Assembly: GCA_024743315.1 (NCBI GenBank)
Contig: JANSWU010000003.1
Location: forward strand, 124,001-188,000
Source: Hyphomonadaceae bacterium
GTDB taxonomy: Bacteria > Pseudomonadota > Alphaproteobacteria > Caulobacterales > Hyphomonadaceae
Reading direction: 5' to 3'
Length of the DNA stretch: 64,000 nt
Shown: positions 9,437-18,217 of the stretch, piece by piece
Layout: each line of letters opens with the position of its first letter
Position numbering within the stretch: position 1 is the first letter of the stretch
The notes under the pieces: model-generated
Database searches by the model: none
What the model was told of the DNA's origin: nothing
The model's input: only the letters and a program-made list of their open reading frames with translations
Program-made: the position numbers and the translations under genes

Positions 9437-9458
9437 TTTGTCCTCCCTCTCAATATCC

Positions 9459-10469
9459 TTATCCCAGGGAGACCGTGGCTCCAAGATCCAGCACAGAAAT
9501 CAACACGATCGCGATCACCAAGAGGAGTGCTGACAGCACAATATTGATCGCGACGGCGCGGTCCGCATCCTTTTTTTCGAGCCACCTGCGCGGTCGGATA
9601 TCGCGCAGTCGAAACACTACAAGTGCCGATAGAACCAGGCTCGCGACATTCAGGCTGAGCAACAGCGCTGCGCGCGATGCCAGTGCCCATTCGCCCGATC
9701 CCAAGAACAATCCAACGGCTGCCCCGGGCGGTAACAAAGCAGCAGCCACCATGACCCCTACCAAAGTCGAATTAGCGCCGCGGGTGAGACTGAGCGCAGC
9801 TGCAGCGCCAGCGGCAATCGCCAGTGCCATGCCGTCCAGTCGAACCTCAGCCCGGGAGATGAGCTCGCGACTGGTGAAATCGACATTGATCATGAAAGAA
9901 ATCAGCACCGAGCAGGCCAGCGCAGCCAACACGCCCACGCCAAGTGTTTTCAGAGCGCCATAAATCAGGTCTCTGTCGCCCAAGGCGGCGCCAAGTGAAA
10001 AGCCAAGAATGGGTCCGAGCAAGGGTGCAATCACCATGGCCCCAATCACGCCCGCGACGCTATTAGAATGCAGTCCGATCGCCGCGACAATCGTCGATAG
10101 AATAACGAAAATGATAAAGTCTCGATCCAGTTTCGCATCCGCCGCCACGTCCTGATAGATTTCCTCGCGCAGTGCCATTTTGCGCTGCGACGCGCGGCGC
10201 GACAAAAGTTCCTCATCTTCCGCGATGCTGGGTACTGTTGCTTCAATCGATACGATTGAAATGCGCCAGTCTTTTTCGTTCTCAAGGCAAGATTGAAGAT
10301 TGTCCACCAGCGTCTGCCGGGTGCCATCGCGCAGGAAAACAGAAATGTATCGCCGATCTTTCTGTTCCATTGGAACAACAATGTAATCGATCGGATCAGC
10401 TGCACGGATGGCTTTGAGCGCCGTTTCGAAAAGCGCCCCGTCGCGCATGTGTAAATCTAGGCGCCGCAT
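9459..10469 (-). CDS. DUF389 / TIGR00341 family membrane protein
   Basis: 336 residues. A soluble N-terminal ACT-like half (about 1–115) is followed by some eight hydrophobic helices, with GVIGAMVIAPLLGPILGFSLG and NSTLVGVMVAAALLPPGAAVG as the family hallmarks. Inner-membrane protein; family function unknown. The ATG follows the stop of the upstream oxidoreductase gene with no gap. The link to an HIBADH-family enzyme is not one I can explain. Confidence 0.85.
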   Translation of the reverse strand: MRRLDLHMRDGALFETALKAIRAADPIDYIVVPMEQKDRRYISVFLRDGTRQTLVDNLQSCLENEKDWRISIVSIEATVPSIAEDEELLSRRASQRKMALREEIYQDVAADAKLDRDFIIFVILSTIVAAIGLHSNSVAGVIGAMVIAPLLGPILGFSLGAALGDRDLIYGALKTLGVGVLAALACSVLISFMINVDFTSRELISRAEVRLDGMALAIAAGAAAALSLTRGANSTLVGVMVAAALLPPGAAVGLFLGSGEWALASRAALLLSLNVASLVLSALVVFRLRDIRPRRWLEKKDADRAVAINIVLSALLLVIAIVLISVLDLGATVSLG

Positions 10470-11336
10470 CTATTTCGGTCCACGTCCCATGCGAGCGAGC
10501 AGACTGCTCGTATCCCAGCGCTGGCCACCCATGGCCTGGATGTCCGCATAATACTGATCGACCATGGCGGTGAGCGGAAGGCTGGCGCCGTTCTGCCGCG
10601 CCGTCTCGAGCGCGATCCGCAAGTCTTTGCGCATCCAGTCGACCGCGAAGCCGTGTTCGTACTCGCCCTTGTCCATCGTCTCCCAACGGTTTTCCATTTG
10701 CCAGCTCTGCGCTGCCCCGCCACTAATCGCGCCGATGACTTTGGAAATATCGAGCCCGGCCTGATCGGCAAAATGCAGACCTTCTGCGAGCCCTTGCAGA
10801 ATGCCGGCAATGCAAATCTGATTGACCGATTTTGCCAGCTGCCCCGCGCCACTTTCTCCGATCAGAGTCATGCGTTTGCCATATGCCGACATGATCGGCT
10901 GCGCTTGCGCGAAGGCGCTCGCATCGCCGCCACACATGATCGTCAATTGTCCCTTTTCTGCGCCGGCCTGACCGCCAGAGATCGGCGCATCAATGAAAGC
11001 TGCGCCCTTTTTGCTGGCGCGCTGGAACAAGGACCGGGCCAGATCTGCGCTTGCCGTAGTGTGGTCGATGATCACCATGCCGCCGCCGACGCTCGGCTCC
11101 AGCTGTTCATATACAGCGGCAACATCTGGATCATCGCCGAGGCAGAGCATGACATATTCGGCGCCAAAAACTGCATCCGCCGGTGTCGACGCGGCTTCCC
11201 CTTTATGGGCGCCCGCCCAAGCTTCGGCTTTTGCAAGCGTCCGGTTCCAAACCGTCACTTGATGTCCGGCTTTGGATAGGTGGCCTGCCATCGGATATCC
11301 CATGACACCCAGTCCTAAAAACGCCACTCGCGCCAT
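10470..11336 (-). CDS. NAD(P)-dependent oxidoreductase, 3-hydroxyisobutyrate dehydrogenase family
   Basis: 288 residues. N-terminal Rossmann motif VAFLGLGVMGYPMAGHL, the family substrate motif FIDAPISGGQAGAEKGQL, and the catalytic Lys in GAGQLAKSVNQ, followed by the all-helical C-terminal domain (DLRIALETA). Could be the 3-hydroxyisobutyrate dehydrogenase of valine breakdown or a relative such as tartronate-semialdehyde or glyoxylate reductase. ATG at 11336 has GAGGAG six bases upstream; the longer start at 11378 lacks this. First gene of the operon with DUF389, DUF1801 and 2H genes. Confidence 0.87.
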   Translation of the reverse strand: MARVAFLGLGVMGYPMAGHLSKAGHQVTVWNRTLAKAEAWAGAHKGEAASTPADAVFGAEYVMLCLGDDPDVAAVYEQLEPSVGGGMVIIDHTTASADLARSLFQRASKKGAAFIDAPISGGQAGAEKGQLTIMCGGDASAFAQAQPIMSAYGKRMTLIGESGAGQLAKSVNQICIAGILQGLAEGLHFADQAGLDISKVIGAISGGAAQSWQMENRWETMDKGEYEHGFAVDWMRKDLRIALETARQNGASLPLTAMVDQYYADIQAMGGQRWDTSSLLARMGRGPK

Positions 11337-11471
11337 TCCATCACTCCTCAACTGTTTCATGCCGACCTGATCGGGCAAATTTCAACTAAATCAATCGACC
11401 AGCTCTCAACCGATATTCACCCTGATGCCCTATGGGAGAGCACTAGGCCAGAAGGGCCTGTAGGGAAAAAT

Positions 11472-12161
11472 ATGGCGATTGCTTATTCATCCCGGCGCAA
11501 TAAGGGCAGAATGCCCGCTGCGTCCGCCCGCAAGATGGGCACTTGGAAGTTGGCCTATGCTGACTTCCTGACCGCTCTCTGTGCGTTTTTCCTGATCATG
11601 TGGATCATTCACGGCGTCTCCGCCGGAGAACGCGAGCACATCGCCCAGCAGTTCGGGGCCGATACCGAACCGAATGTCACTTTTGCCGTACCGACTGAAA
11701 ACGCCGTTCATTCCATCGCCGATCAATTGCGCTCAGATATTGCCCTCATGGCTTATGGATCGAGCGTAACGATCACTGAGGAACCGGATCTGGTCCGAAT
11801 CGACCTCTCGGACATGGCAGAGCGTCCCTTGTTTGAAACCGGCGATGGACGCCTGAACGCGTCGGGCGAACGCCTAACCCGGTTGGCGGGACGGGCCATC
11901 GCCCTGATTGATGCGCCCGTCATGATCGAAGGCCATACCGATTCACATCCAAGTTTGACCGAAGGCTATTCGAACTGGGAATTGTCGGCGGATCGGGCGA
12001 ATTCAGCGCGGCGCCTGTTGATTGAAGAAGGCGTCCGTGAAACCCGGATCCAAGGCGTCGCCGGGTTGGCACATACCCGTCCGCTGCTTGAAAACGCTCC
12101 CGAAGACGCCGCCAATCGCCGCATCTCAATTGTTCTGGTCATCGCTCCGAAGAGCGCCTAA
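11472..12161 (+). CDS. motB: Flagellar motor stator protein MotB (orphan)
   Basis: 229 residues. A short cytoplasmic basic tail is followed by one transmembrane helix, WKLAYADFLTALCAFFLIMW, with the proton-carrying Asp31 in the conserved YADF context. The periplasmic part ends in an OmpA-like peptidoglycan-binding domain (IEGHTDSHPS, WELSADRANSARRLL, NRRISIVL). This is the MotB stator architecture. No motA lies next to it; a lone motB is also known in Caulobacter. AGGGA precedes the ATG. Confidence 0.85.
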   Translation: MAIAYSSRRNKGRMPAASARKMGTWKLAYADFLTALCAFFLIMWIIHGVSAGEREHIAQQFGADTEPNVTFAVPTENAVHSIADQLRSDIALMAYGSSVTITEEPDLVRIDLSDMAERPLFETGDGRLNASGERLTRLAGRAIALIDAPVMIEGHTDSHPSLTEGYSNWELSADRANSARRLLIEEGVRETRIQGVAGLAHTRPLLENAPEDAANRRISIVLVIAPKSA

Positions 12162-12196
12162 GACATTACAGAGCTGATAAGACTCGTGGAGGCGGA

Positions 12197-14032
12197 ATGA
12201 CGGCAGATATTTTGGCTCATTGGCCCATGTGGGCGAGCCTGGCAGCCGTTGGCTTCACGATTATTCTCTACATGCTTGATCGCTGGTCGATGGAGTCGGT
12301 GTCGGTCAGCATTATTGCCGCCTTGCTGCTCCTCTTCAGCCTGCCCGGGGCGACCGCATATGACGGGTCAGAGATTTCGGTTTCGCTACTCCTCTCGGGC
12401 TTCGCCAATCCAGCCTTGATCACCATCATGGCGCTATTGGTGGTGGGCCAGGGACTGTTCCAGACCGGAGCGTTGGAAGGCCCAACCAAAGCGCTTGTGC
12501 GGTCCTATGACAAAAGACCGGCGCTGACCCTGATCGGGGCGTTTCTGGCCGTGTTCGTGATCAGTGCGTTCACCAATAATACGCCCGTCGTGATCATGTT
12601 CCTGCCGATCATGTCGGCCATCGCAGCGCGCATGGGCGCTTCGACGTCTCGATTGATGATGCCGCTAAGCTTTGTATCGATCTTTGCCGGCATGACGACC
12701 CTGATCGGGACCTCGACCAATCTGCTCGCTGCCGACGCCTATGAGCGCCTGACGACGGATCAGCTCGGATTCTTCGATCAATCGATTTTCGGCTTGATCC
12801 TCGCCGGGGTCGGCATGACCTATTTGCTGCTGGCGTCTCGCATTCTGCTGCCCAATCGCGAAGATTTCACTGAGACCATGGTCAAGTCCGGCAAGCAATT
12901 CGTCGCCCAATTTGAAGTTACACCCGGCCATTTTCTCGATGGCAAACAGGCGGTCGCAGGCATGTTTCCCGAACTCAAGGACATGACAGTGCGCATGATC
13001 CAGCGCGGCGAACGCGCTCTTCTGCCGCCTTATGATGAGGTTCGCCTGATTCCAGGAGATCTGGTCATTGTCGCCGCAACCCGCAAAGCGTTGACGGATC
13101 TGCTTTCCGACAAACCCGCCATGCTGCAGGATATTTGGCAAAGCGGCGTGCCAGAGACAGACGATTCCGGCGAAAGCCAGCTCGGTCTGGTTGAGGCGGT
13201 GATTGCGCCTGGCTCCAGAATGGCGGGTCGCACCGTCGAAATGCTCGGATTTCGGCGTCTGACGCGGGCTGTCACCCTCGGGATCCAGCGCCGCAGTCGG
13301 ATGATTCGCACCAAGCTCGGTCAAATCCGTCTGGAAGCCGGAGATACGCTCTTACTGTGCGGGCCCGTGAGTGCATTTCGAAACCTCCGCACCAGCCGCG
13401 ACCTGATCCTGCTGGAATGGTCGCAAAGCGAGTTTCCGACCACCACACGAGCCCAGGTGGCGCGCCTGATCGCGCTGGGCATGGTCATCGCTGCGGCGAC
13501 CGGCCTTGCCACCATCACCCTCGCTTCAATCGTCGCGGCGACCCTGATGATTTTGCTGCAATGCCTCAATCATCGCCAGGCCGCGCGTTCCCTGGATTTG
13601 CGGATTTATCTGGTCATCGCTGCCGCCCTGACCATGGGGGTTGCCCTCGAAAGCACGGGCGCCGCGCAGATGATCGCGGAGATTGTTGTTCTCCTGGCAT
13701 CTCCATTTGGCACTTTGGCGATCTTGTCTGCCATCTTCCTGGCGGTCGCGATTTTAACCAATATCCTTAGCAATGCGGCCACGGCGGTTCTGTTCACGCC
13801 GATTGCAATATCCGCCGCAGAACAAACCGGCGCGGAACCTTTTCCGTTCCTTTTGGCCGTCATTTATGCCGCCAACTGTGCCTTCGCGACACCCATTGCC
13901 TATCAGACAAACATGCTAGTTATGGGACCAGGACACTACAAATTCGGAGATTTCTTACGATTTGGCGGGCCGCTGGTAATCATAATGTGGGCCGCATTTA
14001 CGATCATAGCCCCTTGGCGCTTTGATCTTTAA
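12197..14032 (+). CDS. SLC13 (DASS/CitT-type) permease with RCK_C domains
   Basis: 611 residues. Two membrane halves flank a soluble centre. The first half has the Asn/Thr signature SAFTNNTPVVIMFLPI and LIGTSTNLL, the second FLAVAILTNILSNAATAVLFTP, both typical of SLC13-family Na+-coupled anion carriers. Residues of about 225–400 form two RCK_C (TrkA-C) regulatory domains (LIPGDLVIVAATRKAL, LEAGDTLLLCGP). Such proteins carry sulfate or dicarboxylates; the substrate is not deducible here. GGAGGCGG precedes the ATG. Confidence 0.88.
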   Translation: MTADILAHWPMWASLAAVGFTIILYMLDRWSMESVSVSIIAALLLLFSLPGATAYDGSEISVSLLLSGFANPALITIMALLVVGQGLFQTGALEGPTKALVRSYDKRPALTLIGAFLAVFVISAFTNNTPVVIMFLPIMSAIAARMGASTSRLMMPLSFVSIFAGMTTLIGTSTNLLAADAYERLTTDQLGFFDQSIFGLILAGVGMTYLLLASRILLPNREDFTETMVKSGKQFVAQFEVTPGHFLDGKQAVAGMFPELKDMTVRMIQRGERALLPPYDEVRLIPGDLVIVAATRKALTDLLSDKPAMLQDIWQSGVPETDDSGESQLGLVEAVIAPGSRMAGRTVEMLGFRRLTRAVTLGIQRRSRMIRTKLGQIRLEAGDTLLLCGPVSAFRNLRTSRDLILLEWSQSEFPTTTRAQVARLIALGMVIAAATGLATITLASIVAATLMILLQCLNHRQAARSLDLRIYLVIAAALTMGVALESTGAAQMIAEIVVLLASPFGTLAILSAIFLAVAILTNILSNAATAVLFTPIAISAAEQTGAEPFPFLLAVIYAANCAFATPIAYQTNMLVMGPGHYKFGDFLRFGGPLVIIMWAAFTIIAPWRFDL

Positions 14033-14049
14033 ATGCGTAAAATGCGAGC

Positions 14050-14808
14050 ATGAAGTTAGATGAGTCGCTTTTTCAACTGCCGGGGATACGGCATGGGCTC
14101 CGGTTCTATGTGACCGGCGCGAGCCCGTGCCCTTATTTGCCAGGACAGATCGAGCGCAAAGGCTTCACCCATCTCACCCAAGACAATCCAGACGCCTTAC
14201 ATGACCAATTGAGCCGTGCCGGGTTTCGGCGCAGCCAAGGTGTTGCTTATCGCCCGGCCTGTCCGACCTGCAATGCCTGTCGGTCCGTGCGCGTTGATGT
14301 CCCTCAATTCGTGCCGAGCAAAAATCAGAAGCGCGTGATCCGCGCCAATCAGGATCTTGTCCGCCGCCCGGTCGAGGCCCGTGCGACGCGCGACTATTTC
14401 CGTTTGCTGAAAGCTTATCTCAACTCGCGTCATGATGGCGGCGGCATGTCGGACATGGCTTATCGCGAGTTCTGCGCGATGGTGAATGATAGCCCGGTTC
14501 AGACTTTGCTGTTCGAGTATCGGATCGGCGATGCCGAAGATGCACCCCTGGCCGCTGTATCGCTCACCGATGTGCTGCGCGATGGCTTTTCCATGGTCTA
14601 CACGTTCTTCGACCCGACCCTGCGCCGTCGTAGCCTCGGCACGTATATGATCCTCGATCACATCCAGCATGCGGCTGAGCTCGGATTGCCGCACCTGTAC
14701 CTGGGTTACTGGATCAAGAATAGCGAAAAAATGGACTATAAGCGGCGCTTCCAGCCGCTCGAGGTGCTTGAAGGTGGACGCTGGCGCCCTCTGGAGAACG
14801 ACGAATAA
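14050..14808 (+). CDS. bpt: Aspartate/glutamate leucyltransferase (Bpt)
   Basis: 252 residues. Transfers Leu from Leu-tRNA to N-terminal Asp or Glu of proteins, marking them for ClpS/ClpAP degradation (N-degron pathway). The N-terminal ATE_N domain has the Cys cluster CPYLPGQ and CPTCNACRSVRVDVP; the C-terminal GNAT-like ATE_C domain ends SLGTYMILDHI and YLGYWIKNSEKMDYKRRF, the family hallmarks. It lies 17 bases after the SLC13 gene and 18 before the TRAP operon. Confidence 0.95.
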   Translation: MKLDESLFQLPGIRHGLRFYVTGASPCPYLPGQIERKGFTHLTQDNPDALHDQLSRAGFRRSQGVAYRPACPTCNACRSVRVDVPQFVPSKNQKRVIRANQDLVRRPVEARATRDYFRLLKAYLNSRHDGGGMSDMAYREFCAMVNDSPVQTLLFEYRIGDAEDAPLAAVSLTDVLRDGFSMVYTFFDPTLRRRSLGTYMILDHIQHAAELGLPHLYLGYWIKNSEKMDYKRRFQPLEVLEGGRWRPLENDE

Positions 14809-14826
14809 CCCATCGGGAGAGACCGG

Positions 14827-15939
14827 ATGATTGACCGCCGAAAACTCTTAGGCGCGGCCACGCTTGGCGCCGCAGGCCTGGCCACGACGGCTTGCAGCCA
14901 ATCGACCAGCGAAGGCGACGGGGTCGCGGCCCCAGCCGTTCGGCGCAGGAAGACGCGCCTGACTATGACAACGACCTGGCCCAAGGACCTTCCGGGTCTG
15001 GGCGCCGCGGCGCAGCGGGTCGCGGACCGGATCAAAACGCTGTCAGATGGTCAGATGGAAGTACAGGTCTATGCCGCGGGCGAACTCGTTCCCGCTTTTG
15101 AAGCCTTTGATGCCGTGGCTTCGGGAAACGCCGACATGTATCATGGCGCTGACTATTACTGGCAGTCCAAATCCAAAGCCTATAATTTCTTTACTGCCGT
15201 GCCAATGGGGATGACCGCAGCTGAAATCATGGGCTGGATCGACTTTGGTGGCGGCCAGGCCCTGTGGGAAGAACTGTCAGGCCAATATGGCATCATTGCA
15301 TTCCAAGGCGCTAATACAGGCCACCAGATGGGCGGTTGGTTCCGCAAGGAGATCAACAGTCTGGATGATTTTCGCGGACTCAAAATGCGGATTCCCGGCC
15401 TTGGCGGGGATGTCATTCGTGAACTTGGCGGCGCGGCCGAAGCGCTCCCAGGAAACGAAATCTATCAAGCGCTACAGACCGGACGGATCGACGCGACTGA
15501 ATGGGTCGGGCCATGGAACGACTATTTCCTTGGCTTCCATCGCGAAGCCCAATTTCATTATGGCCCCGGCTTCCACGAACCCGGTAGTGCGCTCGCCGTC
15601 GGCATCAATCGCCGCAAATGGGATAGCTTCACGCCGACCGAACAGGCGATCATCCGCACCGCCTGCAATGATGTGAACCATCTCTCAGTTGGCGAATTTA
15701 CTTATCAAAACGGCGTCTATCTTGAAAAACTCGTCAATGAAGAAGGCGTCCAGTTGCGTCGCTTCCCTGACGAAGTAATGGCCCGGGTGCAGGAAATCTC
15801 GGCTGATATTCGCAGCGATGCTGGATCGGGTGGCGATCTGGAACGTCGCATCTATGAAAGCTTCGAAGACGCGCTGAAAAAGATGCGGGATTGGGCCGCA
15901 GTTTCAGACGGACCGTATCACGCAGCGCGTGAGCTCTAA
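14827..15939 (+). CDS. TRAP transporter substrate-binding protein (DctP/TakP-like)
   Basis: 370 residues. The N-terminus DRRKLLGAA looks like a Tat signal and is followed by a lipobox-like TTAC. The mature protein opens TTTWPKDLPGLGAAAQR and contains GHQMGGWFRKEI and LKMRIPGLGGDVIRELGG, as in the TakP/2-oxoacid-binding branch of DctP proteins. Periplasmic ligand binder for the permeases encoded next; ligand likely a carboxylate, unproven. First gene of the TRAP operon. Confidence 0.92.
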   Translation: MIDRRKLLGAATLGAAGLATTACSQSTSEGDGVAAPAVRRRKTRLTMTTTWPKDLPGLGAAAQRVADRIKTLSDGQMEVQVYAAGELVPAFEAFDAVASGNADMYHGADYYWQSKSKAYNFFTAVPMGMTAAEIMGWIDFGGGQALWEELSGQYGIIAFQGANTGHQMGGWFRKEINSLDDFRGLKMRIPGLGGDVIRELGGAAEALPGNEIYQALQTGRIDATEWVGPWNDYFLGFHREAQFHYGPGFHEPGSALAVGINRRKWDSFTPTEQAIIRTACNDVNHLSVGEFTYQNGVYLEKLVNEEGVQLRRFPDEVMARVQEISADIRSDAGSGGDLERRIYESFEDALKKMRDWAAVSDGPYHAAREL

Positions 15940-15980
15940 TACCACGATCCCGGTTTGACGGGGCATAGAGGGCGGGCAGC

Positions 15981-16637
15981 ATGGAAGAGTTTGTTTCAAT
16001 CGTCGGCACGGGTCTGCGCTATGCAGGCTACGCCCTGCTCCCGCTCCTGATCCTGCCGCTTCTGGTGCTCGCAGTACCCCGTCCCCTGCACTCTGTCGCA
16101 ACTGTCATCAAGGGCCTGCTGGATCGGATCAGCGGCTTCGCCATGGCTTTTGCTGTGACGGCGGCTTTTCTGATCATCCTCATTCAACTTGCCGCAGTCC
16201 TGCTGCGCTATGTCTTCGGGCTCAGTTTCAGTTGGCTGAACGATAGCGTCATCTTCTCCTTCGCGATGATCTTCATGCTCGGCGCCGCCGCGACTTTGCG
16301 GGATGATGGCCATGTCCGGGTGGATATTCTGAGGCCGCGGTTTGGCACCAAGACCCGGGCGGGGATCGAACTATTTGGCGCCCTCGCCTTCATTGTTCCG
16401 ATTGGTGTCCTAATCCTCTATTCCGCCTCTGGCTTGATTGCGCGCACCTGGATCGATCTTGAACCGTTTAATGAGAGCGATGGCCTGCCGATCCAGTATC
16501 TGTTCAAAACCCTCGTCCCGGTCTTCGCTGTATTGATGATTGGACAAGGCATCAGTCAGGCCCTGAAAGCCGCACTGATCATCCGTGGCCTTGAGGAAGA
16601 AGCCACGGAAGAGCAACAGGCCGGGGGCGCCGTCTGA
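15981..16637 (+). CDS. TRAP transporter small permease (DctQ-like)
   Basis: 218 residues with five predicted membrane helices: an extra N-terminal one (about residues 9–30) before the usual four, of which the second is FLIILIQLAAVLLRYVFG. The extra helix and long C-tail fit the TakQ/mannitol-chloroaromatic subtype. It pairs with DctM in the inner membrane. Its stop overlaps the ATG of the large permease by one base (TGATG at 16635–16639). Confidence 0.88.
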   Translation: MEEFVSIVGTGLRYAGYALLPLLILPLLVLAVPRPLHSVATVIKGLLDRISGFAMAFAVTAAFLIILIQLAAVLLRYVFGLSFSWLNDSVIFSFAMIFMLGAAATLRDDGHVRVDILRPRFGTKTRAGIELFGALAFIVPIGVLILYSASGLIARTWIDLEPFNESDGLPIQYLFKTLVPVFAVLMIGQGISQALKAALIIRGLEEEATEEQQAGGAV

Positions 16638-18214
16638 TGGAAATCGAACTTGTTCTCGCGCTCGGCATGTTCTTGTGCGCCATCCTTGCCTTGTTGGCGG
16701 GGTACCCTGTCGCTCTGACGTTAGGCGGCGTCGCCTTGATCTTTGGCTTTATCGGCGTTGAACTTGGCCTAATCCCACTCCCAATCCTGCGAAACCTGCC
16801 GAGCCGGATTCTTGGTTCGATGGAGAACCAGGTGCTGATCGCGGTGCCGCTCTTTGTCCTTATGGGCGTCATCCTCGAACGCTCGCGCGTGGCCGATGAT
16901 CTGTTGCAAACAGCCAGTCGTTTGCTGGCCCGGGTGCGCGGCGGGCTTGGCTATGCGGTCGTGATCGTCGGTGCCCTGCTCGCCGCCTCGACCGGAATAG
17001 TCGGCGCCACAGTGATCACGATGACCCTGATCGCGCTGCCGACCATGTTGCGCCAAGGCTATGATCCTAAACTCGCCACAGGGACAATTGCCGCGAGCGG
17101 AACGCTCGGCCAGATCATTCCGCCCAGCATCGTTCTGATCCTGCTCGCCGATGCCGTCTCAAATGCCAATCAATCGGCCGCCATGCGGTCTGGCGGCGGC
17201 GCGGGTGTGGTGTCTGTCGGCGACTTGTTTGCCGGCGCCCTGCTCCCGGGCTTGATGCTTGTCGGGCTATACCTTCTCTACCTGGTGATCACCGCCATCC
17301 TGCGTCCGAGCGCAAGCCCCGCTGTGACCCTGGAAAATGACCAGGATCCGCTGACATTCGCCGAAATCGCCCGCAGCCTTGGCGCGCCCTTGCTGCTCAT
17401 AATTGCCGTCCTTGGCTCCATTCTTGGTGGCCTGGCCTCCCCCACTGAAGCCTCCGCAATCGGCGCCGGCGGGGCCCTTCTCCTGGCTGGCCTGAGATTG
17501 GCGAAAGAGCACGGGAAAACAGGCGACCTCGGCAGTATTTGGGGGGCCTTTATCAGCCTCCTGGTGCTCGGCGTTTTGAGCAATATGATGGACCTCACAG
17601 TCAATCGCGAAACGCTGCCGACCGGCGACCTGGTTGGCATCATTTTCGCCGCCCTGCTCAGTCTCGTCTTCTTCGGGGGACTGTTATCGGCCGCGCGCGT
17701 CCTCATCCGCGCAAATCAGTTCGGCAGCGCCCTCACCTCTGGCGTTCAAATTACCAGTATGGTCTTTCTGATCCTGATTGGCGCCAGCTTGTTTGCGCTC
17801 GTGTTCCGCGCCTATGGCGGCGAGCATTATGTCGAAGCCCTGCTCACCAGCATTCCAGGCGGCCTTTGGGGGGCGCTGGCAATCACCATGCTGGTCATGT
17901 TCATTCTCGGTTTTTTCCTCGACTTCATTGAGATTGTCTTTGTCGTGGTCCCCATCGTTGCGCCGCCGCTGATCATTCTCGGAGCCGACCCGATCTGGCT
18001 TGCCATTCTGATGGCGCTGAACCTGCAGACAAGCTTCCTGACCCCGCCCTTCGGGTTTGCCCTCTTCTATTTGCGCGGCGCGGCCCCAGATGGCGTGGAA
18101 ACACTCGATATCTGGCGCGGCGCGATCCCGTTTATCGGCCTCCAGCTGATCATGATTGCTCTGGTTGCAGCGGTCCCGGCCCTTGCCACCTGGCTTCCGA
18201 CGGTCGCAGGGTAG
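16637..18214 (+). CDS. TRAP transporter large permease (DctM-like)
   Basis: 525 residues, longer than the about 430 of standard DctM but usual for the TakM-type branch. Hallmarks: LLAASTGIVGATVITMTLIALP, GTIAASGTLGQIIPPSIVL (the Na+/substrate region) and a C-terminal ILMALNLQTSFLTPPFGFALFYLRG. Na+-driven secondary carrier in the inner membrane working with the DctP- and DctQ-like proteins just upstream. The extra residues are mainly in the loop around 215–320. Confidence 0.93.
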   Translation: MEIELVLALGMFLCAILALLAGYPVALTLGGVALIFGFIGVELGLIPLPILRNLPSRILGSMENQVLIAVPLFVLMGVILERSRVADDLLQTASRLLARVRGGLGYAVVIVGALLAASTGIVGATVITMTLIALPTMLRQGYDPKLATGTIAASGTLGQIIPPSIVLILLADAVSNANQSAAMRSGGGAGVVSVGDLFAGALLPGLMLVGLYLLYLVITAILRPSASPAVTLENDQDPLTFAEIARSLGAPLLLIIAVLGSILGGLASPTEASAIGAGGALLLAGLRLAKEHGKTGDLGSIWGAFISLLVLGVLSNMMDLTVNRETLPTGDLVGIIFAALLSLVFFGGLLSAARVLIRANQFGSALTSGVQITSMVFLILIGASLFALVFRAYGGEHYVEALLTSIPGGLWGALAITMLVMFILGFFLDFIEIVFVVVPIVAPPLIILGADPIWLAILMALNLQTSFLTPPFGFALFYLRGAAPDGVETLDIWRGAIPFIGLQLIMIALVAAVPALATWLPTVAG

Positions 18215-18217
18215 ACC

